Shown one piece after another: positions 1 to 10,626 of a stretch of DNA of 64,000 nucleotides. Source of the stretch: Diphasiastrum complanatum. Taxonomy: Eukaryota; Streptophyta; Lycopodiopsida; Lycopodiales; Lycopodiaceae. The DNA is taken from NCBI GenBank assembly GCA_029204225.1, contig CM055107.1, positions 5,864,873-5,928,872 on the forward strand, given 5' to 3'. Numbering within the stretch: the first letter of the stretch is position 1; every line of letters begins with the position of its first letter. The translations under genes were made by a program, and so were the position numbers. The notes beneath the pieces were generated by a model. That model saw only the letters and a list, made by a program, of their open reading frames with translations. It made no database searches and was not told where the DNA came from.

Positions 1-1416
1 CATAGAAGCTGATTTTTGAACTCTCTTGACTAGCCTCACAAGCATATGTTAATAATCATTTTTACACATGCTTTTCATTTAGGCAAGGCAAACATTACAT
101 GCATCCAATGTACACAATGCATTATTCCAATAATTTTACTATCATTGCATTAGCTGGTTTGGCAACTCTTTAAAATATATTTGTAAATGTAATCCAATAG
201 ACTATTATTGAAGCAAATTTCAAACCTTAGGGTAAGTAAAACATGTTATTTGAAAGTGACTGTAACCTCTACAAAGGTTGGTTTGACTATTTGTAAAAAA
301 AAAAAAAAACAGCACTTCTAGTGATTTCTGACCTCTTAAACACCTAATACACACTTATTTAACTAATCTAGATCTATCAGATATATATACAAGGTATGAA
401 TTACGGTACACTGCTACATGCCCAACATCATTACAATCATGCAACAAAAAATAAAAAGTCTAGAAGGGCTTTACACAAGTATAGGGGCTTTCTCTCATCC
501 ACTAAAGCAATGTCAATGCAAATAGGATGGGAAGTGGTTTCTCCTTTTCTGTTACACAATAATTCGCTTCCAAAGGAGTAGCGTTTGTTCACAAGATGTT
601 AGACAAGCTTACGCTCTAACCACTAATAAACAGTAATCCTAAATTATCAAAGGTTTAAGCTCTCTCTCTCTCTCTCTCTCTCATAAAGATATCAACAAAA
701 AGCAAATCCAACAAACATCAAGGTAGCAATAAACATGAGAGAGATGGAGGAGAAGGATAAGCAAGGACATCCAATGCCAAAAATGATAGACTCTTCACCT
801 TTCTTTGATTGTGCCACTGCTTATAGTGGAGAGTGGGCATTTGGCCCAATTGGCTATTGGCTAATTTCTACTTCCTTATACATTTGAATGTCAAATCAAG
901 TGAGAAGCATATTTAATTTATTATTGAACTTATTGGTCATTAATTGCTTTAATTCCCACAATGGCCTTAAAATCACTTTCATTTCTAGCTAATCAACAAA
1001 ATGCTGATGCAATCATTTGGTTTGGACTTACACATGTAGGGTGTCAAAGCCCTCACACTTATTCCTCTGATCCATAGTTTATATACATGATGTACCACCA
1101 AACGCCCCAACCAAATGCCCAACAACAAGGTAAAGGCTTGGGGTTGGGCTCTATGTATTTTTGGTCTTTGGCTTTGCGATCCCGTAGATGGGTAAGAAGC
1201 CTATAAAAAAATGAAGCCCTCTCCCCAAGCCTTAACCCCTCACAAATTTATACTTACATAGAAGCTTGATCATGATAGAGACAATTCTTGGTAAATGAAA
1301 TGCATTGTACTTTTCATATGGACAATAGACTCTTAAAAGTTGGAATAAAAACTGTACCTAAGTTTCACACGATATGAGCCCAAAAAGAAAGGCAAAAAAT
1401 TGAAAATTTTGCTTAC
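1..1416 (-). other. Part of profilin intron 2
   Basis: AT-rich sequence downstream of profilin exon 2 on the minus strand. I searched it for the third exon and found nothing. It holds an A-tract near 295-309 and a CT microsatellite at 660-682. The short open frame at 396-581 has no recognisable content. Confidence 0.7.
660..682. repeat. (CT)n microsatellite
   Basis: Uninterrupted ct dinucleotides, about 11 copies, inside profilin intron 2. Confidence 0.95.
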
Positions 1417-1554
1417 CTTCTTCCCACGTATGACAGCTCCTATTTCGCCTTGGATAACTAAGTACTTTGTTTCGCCAAGGTAAAGGCCACTTTGTGCAAG
1501 ATCACCAGAGTCAATGAATCCATTCACAATCCTTGTCACCTCCTCGGGTTTCAC
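1417..1554 (-). CDS. Profilin, exon 2 (partial gene; exon 3 lies outside the window)
   Basis: Second coding exon of the same profilin, entered through an acceptor ending atacag at 1555. It encodes [13 protein letters not shown], then [15 protein letters not shown] and GAVIRGKK, matching the central profilin strands that continue FPQ-KPEE and reach the conserved G-TKYMVIQGE-G-VIRGKK block. It is exactly 138 bp and in phase 0 at both ends, the usual size of the plant profilin middle exon. It ends aag followed by gtaagc. The last exon, which would encode the GSGG-ITIKKT to QGL tail, is not visible on the minus strand between 1416 and 1, so intron 2 exceeds 1.4 kb and the gene leaves the window at its left edge. 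Confidence 0.95.
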
Positions 1555-1945
1555 CTGTATGCCCATCAGTTTTCAACTAATGTTCTTAGAGTAATACCTT
1601 GTCTTCCTTTAGACATCGTTTGTAACTTGAACTCATATACTCCAAGTGACTACAAAAATTAGTAATAATGTGCTATTAAACTGCTCATAGAAGTTGTGAA
1701 CGTCAATTTTTATATGATTTTTTTACATAGTTTATAAGGTATATAAGTAATCTTAAAATAATTCCTAAACAAAGATACAACTTACAAACTCTTGGTTTTA
1801 ATGGAACAAATAAATTTTCCAAGTGCTCATGTGTGAATAACAACATTGCAGATTTGCCAATCAATTGAAGAAAAGGGTAGATAATCTAGGCACCAGTTTC
1901 TACTATTGATCCTTGATAGTGGTGGCAAATATGAAATATAATCTA

Positions 1946-2125
1946 AAGCTCAAAAAAGCTTTGGAAAACTTGAATAAAGTTTATCTAAAAAATGTGACGC
2001 TCTTAGTAACTTGTCAACTATACAAATTGGCAAAAGGAAAGCTAAAAAAAGCTTTGGAGAATTTAGTTAAAATTGTTCTAAAAAATGTGGTGCTCTTAAT
2101 AACTTGTCAACTATACAATTAGGCA
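1946..2125. repeat. 93-bp tandem duplication in profilin intron 1
   Basis: Two imperfect copies with a period of 93 bases: agctcaaaaaagctttgg at 1947 recurs as agctaaaaaaagctttgg at 2040, and acttgtcaactatacaa recurs at the end of each copy. The period is a multiple of three, so a short open frame reads a doubled 31-residue unit. This is not evidence of a protein; it sits within an intron. Confidence 0.85.
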
Positions 2126-2486
2126 AAAGAAAAGATTGTAATAGTACTCCATATATAGTAGCAATTATGAATTTGCTCAAAAATCTCATAGTTTTATTCT
2201 AAATAGTCCATAGTTTCTCCAATGTAATGACTAATGCATATGATATTGCCAAGATATAAAAGACCAATGTGGAGAATGCATGATAGAGGATATAGAGAAG
2301 CCCCAACTTATATATGGGAGAGTTCAAGGCAAGCAGTTACTTATGGGACAATGAGGAGAACCACCGCGCACTCAAGCACCTTTGAGTGCACCTTCATGCA
2401 GGCAGGCGCACACAGCCTGTGCGTGGCTTGACAACAGTCCTGCAACACCCCCACTCAAGCAAGCACAGGCAAAGGAACCTCTCACT

Positions 2487-2499
2487 GGCTCTGATACCA
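2487..2499 (-). promoter_or_regulatory. Primer-binding site of the intronic LTR remnant
   Basis: The minus strand reads tggtatcagagcc, complementary to the plant initiator Met tRNA 3' end, directly abutting the LTR. Confidence 0.8.
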
Positions 2500-2549
2500 T
2501 GTTACATTATATGCATCAGCGGATCATCGTGAAAAGAGATCAGAGACAC

Positions 2550-2643
<94 letters not shown>

Positions 2644-2824
2644 ACCCATATTCTCTAACTACCATAATCTATTAGTTAATGAAAGAGGGCACACTGCCCA
2701 TACATAGCACGAAAGAGGAGGGGATGACGTTCTGAAAGAGTGCGTCGTTTTGGGACCCACAGCTCTTCATAATAAGTTGTTATTGTATGTCCTAGTGTGA
2801 CCTCTCACATTATTATTCTTAACA
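2500..2824 (-). mobile_element. Copia-type LTR remnant in profilin intron 1
   Basis: On the minus strand this reads TGTTAAGAATAATAATG to TAATGTAACA, so its ends form the inverted pair TGTTA/TAACA typical of copia LTRs. Immediately past its 3' end (2487-2499) lies ggctctgatacca, the reverse complement of an initiator-tRNA primer-binding site, so it is a 5' LTR with a little leader rather than a clean solo LTR. The LTR contains the long GA tract at 2553-2642. No coding domain remains. It shares the profilin transcription strand. Confidence 0.75.
2553..2642. repeat. (GA)n microsatellite, about 45 copies
   Basis: Perfect ga dinucleotide tract of about 90 bp within the intronic LTR. It creates an artefactual Arg-Glu repeat frame. 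Confidence 0.97.
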
Positions 2825-2940
2825 CAATGTATAGCAAAATGTTGCATTTTTCTCACCACCAACAAGAGTCATAAGAAGCTGTTAACAAAAAGTCATGGTT
2901 AGTTTAACTTTGATGTAATTTGCCTTTGGGCTAACAATGG

Positions 2941-3020
2941 ACAGGTGCCACATTTTCAATGGCTCTGAACACACAGGTGCCACATTTTCAATGGCTCGGA
3001 ACACCTGTGTTCAGAGCCAT
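2941..3020. repeat. 32-bp direct duplication with an inverted copy
   Basis: acaggtgccacattttcaat occurs at 2941 and again at 2973. The following cacctgtgttcagagccat (3003-3020) is nearly the reverse complement of atggctctgaacaca upstream, so the block could form a hairpin. Located in profilin intron 1. Confidence 0.7.
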
Positions 3021-4074
3021 ATTGTAACTGCCTTTCAATTAAAGGGCCAAAACGCAAATTACGCCAGGTAGTGGGCGTGAGCAGGCCTGCTACCCTGTAG
3101 CAGACACACTTCAACGCACCTCGCCGCAGAGGGTGGCTCGGTGCATGAAGGGTGCCTTTACACATGGTAGCCCGCTACCTAGTTCATAACATTGATCTGC
3201 ATATGCTTACACAAGTATACATGAGAGAAGTTGATGCCTAATCTACAAATCCCATAATTCCTTAGGACAATTCGTTGATGCCTACATTGTTCTTTGTTGC
3301 TTTCTTGACATCCATAATGTAATTAGAATTCACTCACTGCATAAACAAAGATGAAGAGATTCTTTCAGTGGCCGAAGCGCTATTTTCTTTGCTATGAGTC
3401 TCCCCAGGTCTTCAAGAACTCCGTACTTGTTCAGAATTGAGTTTGTCTATTTTTCCATCACAGAGTAAGATTTTCCTGACTTACACTCAAAATGATTAAA
3501 CAAGTACCAGGCATCCTTCAAAATAAAATCCCTGTTCAGTAAATGTGAAGCAAATTGTCAGCAAAGTGAAACCATTAATCATTCGGTTCAGATTTCTCTC
3601 CTAAAGCCCATAGAACCAACAAAGCAATTCCATGCCTTAAATCTAATCATTGGCTGCTTTTACAATCCGAGATACCTGCCGAGAGATCAAATACTGAAGC
3701 TGGAAATCCACCAGGGAAGAAACCAGGAACTGTTAAAATACTCCACCCTTGTAAAAAGCAAAGTTTCCTACATATGAAACACGCAGTAATTCTTTGTCCT
3801 AGTTTTCTTTTCACAAAAATGTTCATCCTCTTTACAGGCCTCAGTAAGAAATCAGATTTTTCTTTCGATTTCAACAGAGAAGAGAATAAGGGAAAAGCAA
3901 GCTTCTTTCTGCTGCTGTTGTCCTTTCTCTTCCCACATTGCCCTCCAATACACAGACATACCAAGAGAGAACACGTTCTGAGGATGTATAGTCTCAAAAA
4001 TGAAAGCTTGAAAATGTGGAAAGTAGTTGGAGCATCACATTGACAGACCTGCAAATTTTACACTTGATTCTTAC

Positions 4075-4200
4075 CGTAGGGAAGTTTGAGCTTTGTGCCC
4101 AGACAGTGCCATCCAGACCAATAATTGCAGCTGCTGTTAGTCTTCGACCTTCTCCGAGATCTGCCAGCAGGTGATCATCTATATATGCTTGCCAAGACAT
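4075..4200 (-). CDS. Profilin, exon 1 (gene continues in exon 2 at 1417-1554)
   Basis: First coding exon of a profilin, the small cytosolic protein that binds actin monomers, poly-proline and phosphoinositides and controls actin assembly. The minus strand reads [15 protein letters not shown], then [18 protein letters not shown] and NFPT; the MSWQ-Y-DDHL start and the G-VWAQSS block are hallmarks of plant profilin. I chose the ATG at 4200 because upstream in-frame residues do not resemble the family. The exon holds 42 codons and ends at acg followed by gtaaga, a good donor in phase 0, the usual first-intron position in plant profilins. Intron 1 runs 1555-4074 (2520 bp), long for a profilin and filled with repeats. 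No frameshift or stop is seen, so the gene looks functional as far as it is visible. Confidence 0.95.
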
Positions 4201-4401
4201 GCTTCTGGTCTCTGATTGATGGATTAGCACCAGCAAGGGCTTGCAGGCTTTAAATGCATGAAAACATCAACTCTACAAATCAAAGGAAGCTACCCAAATC
4301 ATGCAACAGTTGGTGAGAATACCGAGATTGCTGCTAAACCAACCCAACCAATTCTTCAGCAAAGCAAGAGAGAGTAGGTGAGCAATATCAATCCGTGTGT
4401 A

Positions 4402-4494
<93 letters not shown>

Positions 4495-5757
4495 CAATAG
4501 TACAACGTTTGGAAGATAAGAGAGAGAAAAGTGAGTGTTGATAAAAAGTGTCCCCACTTTTTTTTTGAAAAGGAAATCACATCTCATCATGATTGTCTCA
4601 TATCTTTGGCACCTTGAGATCAATAATTGGTCTAAAAACTCAAGCCACAAATGTAGGACACCACAATGTTGTATTAGGATGATTATGTGGACAACTTGCT
4701 CAAACTCACTTCTAGTTCTTCCCTCCTTGTGCCTTTGGATGGAGTAGCTATTTTCTCATACATTTATCTACCATATCCAAAGCAAGATCTTTGCTTATGG
4801 AATAAAATTAGAACTCTCACCACATGTGTCGGTTCAAATGCTTTGCACACTTGGGTAGTGCCTATAATGCCTCTAAAATGAGCCCAAAACTTGAGAAGGT
4901 GCTTCCCAAAATCTCCTTTGACTTTCCCTCCAATATCTTGCACATTTTATTTATAAGCATTTGAATATCATTGCCTTCTATATCTTTGACTAAGAACTTA
5001 TTGCTTGAAAGATAATACTCACACAATTAGATTTTGGAGTTAATCATATATAATTAGTGTGATGACAAAATTGATAAATAAATCTCATCCTTCATCCTTT
5101 ATATCCACTACAATTCAAATATTTTACAGATTGTGAGTATCGATCATTTTATCAAGCATCGTCTCACACCAACAAAAAATTTAGGCTGAAGTATGTCACA
5201 AGTTCATCAAATAACCTTGTATTGGTTAAATGTAAAAATTTCCAAGCATTTTACAAATTTTGGGCACTTAATAGAAACAAATTGACAATGTTTAAATATC
5301 CCATTCATTTTGTAATTCAAGTTACCATTAAACTCTAGAAAGTATATACCCCAAGGATAGACAAAATATGTATCTCATGTGAAAAAATGTAAAACATATC
5401 TTTCTATGTTGACTTTGGGGGCTATGCTCACTTTATTCCATTGTACATAATTAAGGTATGTGAATTGAGCACATGACCTTGTAGAATAGGTCGAGTTTCT
5501 GTTAGATAGATTTAGTTGTGTTTAAATGCAAAATGTTAGGTGACATGCAAAGTTAGGTGGAATGATCTACACATGTCTAGTTCATCTAGGAAAGTGATAT
5601 GCAATCAATGCAACATCATGCATATAGTTTGACATGTGGAGATTCTATGATAGTAGAGTCAACTAAGAGATGTGGATCAACCATTGATCACATGCAAACC
5701 CACCTTAGAACTCGAGCCTCATCATGTAAGGTGTTTGGCTAGTAGTGATAACCTGTG
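4201..5757. other. Upstream region of profilin, no other gene seen
   Basis: Presumed profilin 5' UTR and promoter near 4200-4500, then AT-rich sequence. Short open frames here have no recognisable motifs. Confidence 0.5.
4411..4492. repeat. Compound (TA)n-(GA)n microsatellite
   Basis: About 18 ta repeats (4411-4446) run straight into about 23 ga repeats, preceded by an A10 tract. It lies about 210 bp upstream of the profilin start codon, in the promoter or 5' UTR. Confidence 0.95.
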
Positions 5758-5770
5758 GGCTCTGATACCA
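5758..5770 (-). promoter_or_regulatory. Primer-binding site
   Basis: ggctctgatacca on the plus strand is the reverse complement of tggtatcagagcc, immediately adjoining the LTR at 5771. Confidence 0.85.
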
Positions 5771-6647
5771 TGTCGCGGAAGCGGAAAATGCTGTTGGGTT
5801 CGGTTTCACGAAGGTGAAACTGTTTCTTTTTCGTTTTCGTTTCCGCCTTTGTATTCGCGAACGATTTTGTGTCTTTGAATTTTCTTTTGCGCGGAAGCTT
5901 TTACATGAACCTAGACACACGACTGCACATCACAGAACACATTCTATTCTAGCAATCAAGACAGAGGACACAAGACAAGGAGATGCACGAAAATAGAGCG
6001 ACTATATTATCAGTTTAATTTTAGAGCGAGATCGTCAGTGTCTCGCTCGTTGGTGGAATGACACTCTGCTCTTTCGCTGTGTTCTGCTCATTGGCAGACT
6101 TTCATGCACAGCTCTATTGTTTCTAGTATTTTTCTTTTCTGCTCTACTTGCTACCCCTCTCTCTCTGTGTGTCTCTCACAGAAATTCTGTGTATTTTCTT
6201 CACTTCACTCTGTCGCGTTTATGATTCAGAGAGTATATTTTATACCTCCACAGTGTGGAGTTTACAAAATGGCTAAACGCAGAAATCACAAGACTAGTTA
6301 ACGCTAATCAACTAGTCAGTTAGTCTCCGTCATTGCCTCTCATTTCACCTGGGTGTGAAGTCTACAACTCCATTGAGCTGCCAGCTGGCAGCACGAAAGA
6401 TTCCTCTTCATTTGTTTCGTAATCTCCCATTTGCTTTCGTTCTTTTCGTTTCTTTCGTAGTCTTTCGTTTTGCGTCCCTTTGCGGTTTGCGGTTTGCGGT
6501 CCTAGAAGTGTGTTTACGATTCGCAAATGATTCGCGAATCATTCGTGCTTCGAGTCAAGGGACGTTGACTGTCACGAATTGCTCTCGTTCGACCTTCGTT
6601 TCTTGTTCGTGCTGCGACAAAGTTGTAGGAGTTCACCATTTCTGACA
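5771..6647 (-). mobile_element. Copia LTR, minus orientation (same family as the LTR at 49175)
   Basis: Read on the minus strand it begins TGTCAGAAATGGTGAACTCC and ends CCGCTTCCGCGACA. The plus-strand LTR at 49175-49809 begins TGTCATAAATTGTGAACTCC, ends CACGACA and shares internal stretches such as tgcatgaaagtctgc, so the two belong to one family. This copy is longer (877 versus 635 bp). A primer-binding site abuts its 3' end, marking it as a 5' LTR whose element was truncated soon after; only leader-like sequence lies to its left. Confidence 0.85.
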
Positions 6648-6923
6648 CTTTTGATGAGAATAGTGGTTTTTTCTCTCAACATGAGTTGTATATTCTCTCT
6701 CTACTCGAAAGGAAGGAGTTTTCCTCATATTAAGCACTTAGAAACTTTTTTGATCATTATCTCTCATAGTGAATACTTAGTTTTTTAAGTCTATGATATG
6801 CTTTTGTGCTCTTGTCTTGAATTGTCAAGTAAGATTGATGTTTGATCATTCATGTGCAATCACAACACCTCACAAGATCCTTCAAAGGTGTGTTGGGAGG
6901 TTCACACGCGCTAAAACTTTACA
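6648..6923 (+). mobile_element. Truncated 3' part of a copia LTR
   Basis: Plus-strand sequence ending aaaactttaca directly before a primer-binding site. Its 5' part is missing, apparently cut at the boundary with the neighbouring minus-strand LTR. Confidence 0.55.
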
Positions 6924-6995
6924 TGGTATCAGAGCCATGGTTGTGAGTGTGGTCTAGGCTGTGGTAGCTAAAAAGGGCTATGCCTTGAGGGGGAG
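6924..6995 (+). mobile_element. Miniature PBS-to-PPT internal region (TRIM-like or deleted)
   Basis: tggtatcagagcc (6924-6936) is a copia primer-binding site. Only about 46 bp later comes the purine run ttgagggggag (6984-6995), followed at 6996 by TGTTAGAAAGTGTCAAGG, which looks like the start of a 3' LTR. An internal region this short is either a terminal-repeat retrotransposon in miniature or an internal deletion. The outer LTR parts are incomplete, so the two cannot be distinguished here. Confidence 0.5.
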
Positions 6996-7050
6996 TGTTA
7001 GAAAGTGTCAAGGTTATAACCCTTGCACAACACTCTAGGAACACAAATGG

Positions 7051-7100
7051 ACGGGTATCTCAGTGGTAGAGCACCCCACCAGAATGGGGGAGGTCACCAA
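7051..7100 (+). other. tRNA-like fragment (A-box region plus hairpin)
   Basis: gtatctcagtggtagagc resembles a tRNA D-arm with its A box and is followed by accccaccagaatggggg, which can fold as an anticodon-like hairpin. No T-arm or GGTTCGA-type B box follows, so this is not a tRNA gene. It could be a tRNA-derived SINE head or coincidence. Confidence 0.25.
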
Positions 7101-7136
7101 CCACACACACCAAGTGTAAAAACTTTTCATATGCTC

Positions 7137-7580
7137 AAGTCAAAGGTCTTGACTTTGAAGACACTTTTGCACCTGTTGCAAAAATGGTAACTATAAGAAT
7201 TCTATTTTCACTTGCATGTTATCACAATTGGAGGATGTTTCAACTTGTTGTATCTAATGCTTTCCTGAGGAGAAGATCTACATGGAGGAACCACCTAGAT
7301 TTGTGAAAGCTAGTGAAGAAGCAAAAGTATGTCTTTTGTTTAAAAGTTTTTATGGACTTAAACAAGCATGAAGGTCTTGGTATGCAAGGCTAAACTCATT
7401 TCTCATATCACTCGGATTTCATCTTAGTGATTATGATCATTCATTGTACATTAAGTTTGTAAAAAACTCTTTAGTTATTCTTCTTATTTATGTAGAGGAC
7501 ATAATCTTAAATGGAAATAATTTGGAGCTAGTTGAGGAAACAAAATGTGCACTAGGTAGTGAATTTAAAATGCAAACACC
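7137..7580 (+). pseudogene. Copia reverse transcriptase fragment
   Basis: Successive frames read GLDFEDTFAPVAKMVTIR (the copia RT entry block), then MEEPPRFV, SFYGLKQA, RSWYARLNSF and finally IYVEDIIL, a mutated form of the catalytic YVDD box. There are at least two frame changes and an in-frame stop after GLKQA, so it cannot make enzyme. It begins and ends abruptly with no associated LTR. Confidence 0.88.
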
Positions 7581-8012
7581 CCCATCAAGCAACATCTAGT
7601 AATGATAAGCCTCAACAACATGCCAACTACCATGTGTAGACTCTGGTAAACTCATAGTTGGCATGAGTGCAATCACTTTCCTCAACCACCTATCAAGCAA
7701 AGTTCTTTTCAAAAGCTAAAAAAGTTTTGACATTTACTTCACATGCCATACTCACTGACTTCATGCTTTGTCTCCAATGAGAGTACCTAACATGCCCTGA
7801 GCCATGCTTCCAAAGTAGGAATCTGAATGGTGTGTGGAGCTCCAAATTTCCAAAAGGCCCAACTATATTGTGTTTTGTATTAGCTTCAATCATGTCTTTT
7901 GCAATCTCCAATCTTCACACAAAGATATGTGTTTGTCTCACACTTCTTGTATGATGCATCAATCTATATATTTCTTCAAACTATATTTGAAGTGAAAAAG
8001 ACATGATTGCTC
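7581..8012 (-). other. Left flank of the nested copia, probably more CACTA sequence
   Basis: Because the copia element at 8013-16155 has a clean target duplication, this stretch was once joined to base 16161, i.e. to the CACTA transposase remnant. The minus strand has an open frame at 7693-7911 and related broken frames, but I recognise no domain. It may be the downstream part of the CACTA element. Confidence 0.4.
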
Positions 8013-8841
8013 TGTCGTAAAACGTGGGGATGACCGACAACAGAAGCTCGAAGCTTCGAGCATAAGCGTGTAGAAACGAAAACGCAACAGTTAGCAGCAA
8101 AAATATTCAAGAAGAATGATTCATACAAATTGCTCAAATGAACAATACAGCAGTGAGACAAAAACTGCACTCTGATTAATATCAACAGTGAGTAAATGGC
8201 TTGAAGTAATAACTCCAGCATGCTGTGCATGATAACGCTGGCTACAGATAACTCTGATTGAAAAACAACACTTACATTGCTTGATTCAGCTAGTAGTATA
8301 TATTTACAAGTGTCTTCAAAAATATCTTACAAGCATTGAATGCTATTTACGCCAGTCTTTGTATATGTACAAAGTGGGTAACCGCCCTTGGGATATTTAG
8401 CAGTCCAATTCTTTTTAGGGTTGATGATAAGTTTGGCGACGTCTGTCTGACACTGTTGAAAAAACCCGGAGAACCCGAAGGTGCCCTTAGACTGAAGGTA
8501 TGTAAATCCTGAAGGTGCCTCTAGAGCGAAGGCGAAAAAATCGAAAAAAGACAAAGGTGGTCCTGAAATGGATTCCAAGGCATTCTGGCCACTTTGTCTC
8601 ATTTTTCGTGAAGGTGCAAAAAAGGCGAAGGTGGTCCAAAAATTAGATTCCAAGACATTCTGGCCACTGTGTCGCATTTTTTGCGAAGGTGCGAAAAGGC
8701 GAAGGTGCCTTAAAAATATTTAAGACACAAAAAATCTCAAAGGGAAAAATGTGAAGGTCCGAAACATGTAGTCGGCCTTCGGTTTTCAAAATGCTCATTA
8801 CTTGAATGATTTGTTTAAGGCTGAGCATAAGAAATCTAACA
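8013..8841 (-). repeat. 3' LTR of the minus-strand copia
   Basis: The minus strand begins TGTTAGATTTCTTATGC and ends GTTTTACGACA. It contains several spaced copies of a gcgaaggtgc-type motif in its 5' half (plus coordinates about 8440-8760). A short purine run (ggaag) precedes it on the internal side. Confidence 0.92.
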
Positions 8842-9600
8842 CTTCCATTTAATGTGGATCCTGAAAACCCTTGATTTTTAGATTTAACATATCATTAAAT
8901 CTGAGATGTTTCTCCTTTGATAGAGCCTTTGTGAAGTAATCTGCTGCCATGTAGTTCCTTGAATTCTGTGGAGATATACTCTCCCCCTCCATCTGTGCGT
9001 AGAGCTTTGATCTTCATCTAAGTCTGATTTTCTATAGATGTCTTGAACTGCTTGAAGAACTTGAATGCTTCAGATTTGCTCTTCATAAAAGCCCTTGGAT
9101 GTATGAACTGAGTCTGAAATGAAGGGACTTCTAGCATGCTTGTTGATAATATAGCTTTCGCATGGAGAAGTTGGCTTGCTAACAGAACGCAGATCTTGTA
9201 TTAGACTTTGAGCTGACATTGGCTGAATACGGTTGAAATTAAGATGGCCAAGTCTGAAATGTCACAACATATCAGTGGATTCAAAAGTGGCTATGTGAAG
9301 AGCTTGACTGTTAGAAGAGTAGCAATGACTGAGTTTGTAAAGATAGCTGCTTCTTCTTCCGTAGGCTAGAACCTTTCAGGATTTGTCAAGAATTGTACAG
9401 TCTTCTATATCGAATTTGACCCTCTGACCTGAATAGGTGATTCTGCTAACTGAGAGCAGATTCTTGGTCATATTTGGAACGTGGATAATGTTGGACAACA
9501 ACTTGACCTCACCTCTTTTGAACTCAGCTCTGACTGTTTCTTCACCTTCAATTGAATGTGATGAGTTGTCTCCAAGTTGCACAACTCGAGTGGGTGAATG
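8842..9600 (-). pseudogene. Copia protease C-part, GAG-pre-integrase and integrase remnant
   Basis: On the minus strand an open frame at 9582-9376 reads LSNIIHVPNMTKNLLSVSRI, the conserved block after the copia protease. Further down come HFRLGHLNFNRI and CESYIINKHARSP (GAG-pre-integrase with its zinc-binding Cys and Lys-His), then fragments resembling the integrase stretch before the third catalytic acid. Frame changes and stops are frequent. The expected RT and RNase H are missing before the 3' LTR. Confidence 0.8.
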
Positions 9601-9985
9601 ACTTATAGTCTTTGAACCAGTCGTGATGGTGAGTCATGTGTTGAGTTGCTCCGAAATCTAAATACTAGAAATTGATATCCTGTTGTTCTTCGACTTTGGT
9701 CATGGAAACTACTTCATCTTCTTCTTGTTGCTGATTTGAGTGACTGATTGTAGCACTATGTGCTTAACGTTGTTGGAACTGCTTCTTCTTTTTGTTGTTG
9801 TATTTCAAAGTTCGGCAGTCCTTGATTTCATGGCCAGTCCTCTTATAGTATCTATAGAAAAGTTTCTGCACTGGTTGGAATGATGAAGAGTTTGAATTTG
9901 ATCCTGAACTGGAATTTGGCTCAGATTGCATGTTGCTCTTCTTGTCAATATAGCCTGACTTTGTAGATCTCTTGGATCTAAACTT

Positions 9986-10608
9986 CTAATTTTTCGAATG
10001 TAGAGCTTGAGGATCCGATCCTGAGCCTGAGGAGGATGTTGATCTTCTGATCTCTTCTTGTAGGAGTAGCAAAATTACTCTTGATAGAGTGAGGTGCTCC
10101 TCGGTAGAGATTTTCATTACCCAATTTTCGTAGCCTTCAGGTAGACTTGATAATAGAGTCATGAGTGCATCAGAATCTTCTATGACTGGGCCAGTTGCAG
10201 TCATCTGCTCCATAAGATTTTTGAAGGGTTGAGATGACTCGAAATACTATCTGCATCAGACATTTTGAGGGTGAGAAATTTCTTCCTTAGATGAAGCTTG
10301 GAAGTAACGTCTCTGATGTCGTAGAGTTTTGCTAGGATGTCCCATGCATCCTTAGCAGTAGTCTGAGTAGCACATATGTGGCTGATCTGAGTATCCTTGA
10401 TGTTGAGGGTGATCATCGCAAATGCTTTGCCATCTCTCAGTCTCCACTTGGTGATGCTGGCTGCATCTCCTTCTAGTTTGAGCTCTATGCCATCAACGAT
10501 GTCCCATAGTTCTTTGGCTAGAAGTATAACCTTCATCTTGAATTTCCAAAGATGGTAGTTATCTCCATCGAGTTTGTTAATGAGAGATGAACTAGATGAT
10601 GGATCCAT
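9986..10608 (-). pseudogene. Copia gag (UBN2-type), frameshifted
   Basis: The minus strand opens with an ATG at 10608 and reads NKLDGDNYHLWKFKMKVIL, then ELWDIVDG and LRKKFLTLKMSDADSISSHL, typical of copia Gag. A shift near 10225 moves the rest into another frame: EDSDALMTLLSSLPEGYENW and LLLQEEIRR, ending at 9986. Just beyond (about 9840-9790) a zinc-knuckle relic reads FYRYYKRTGHEIKDC, with the first two cysteines replaced. Gag would form the virus-like particle; this copy cannot do so intact. Confidence 0.88.
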
Positions 10609-10626
10609 TCTGGTTGAACGAGATCG

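Noticed and set aside
1-1416. Third profilin exon
   Set aside because: Looked for the GSGG-ITIKKT and QGL-end blocks on the minus strand; not present in this interval.
1913-2122. 69-residue frame with an internal 31-residue repeat
   Set aside because: A 93-bp tandem duplication inside profilin intron 1, in frame by chance.
2382-2675. 97-residue open frame with an Arg-Glu repeat
   Set aside because: Produced by the GA microsatellite within an intronic LTR; not a protein.
3647-4054. 135-residue minus-strand frame and its plus-strand shadow
   Set aside because: Lies in profilin intron 1 beside exon 1 and has no family motifs.
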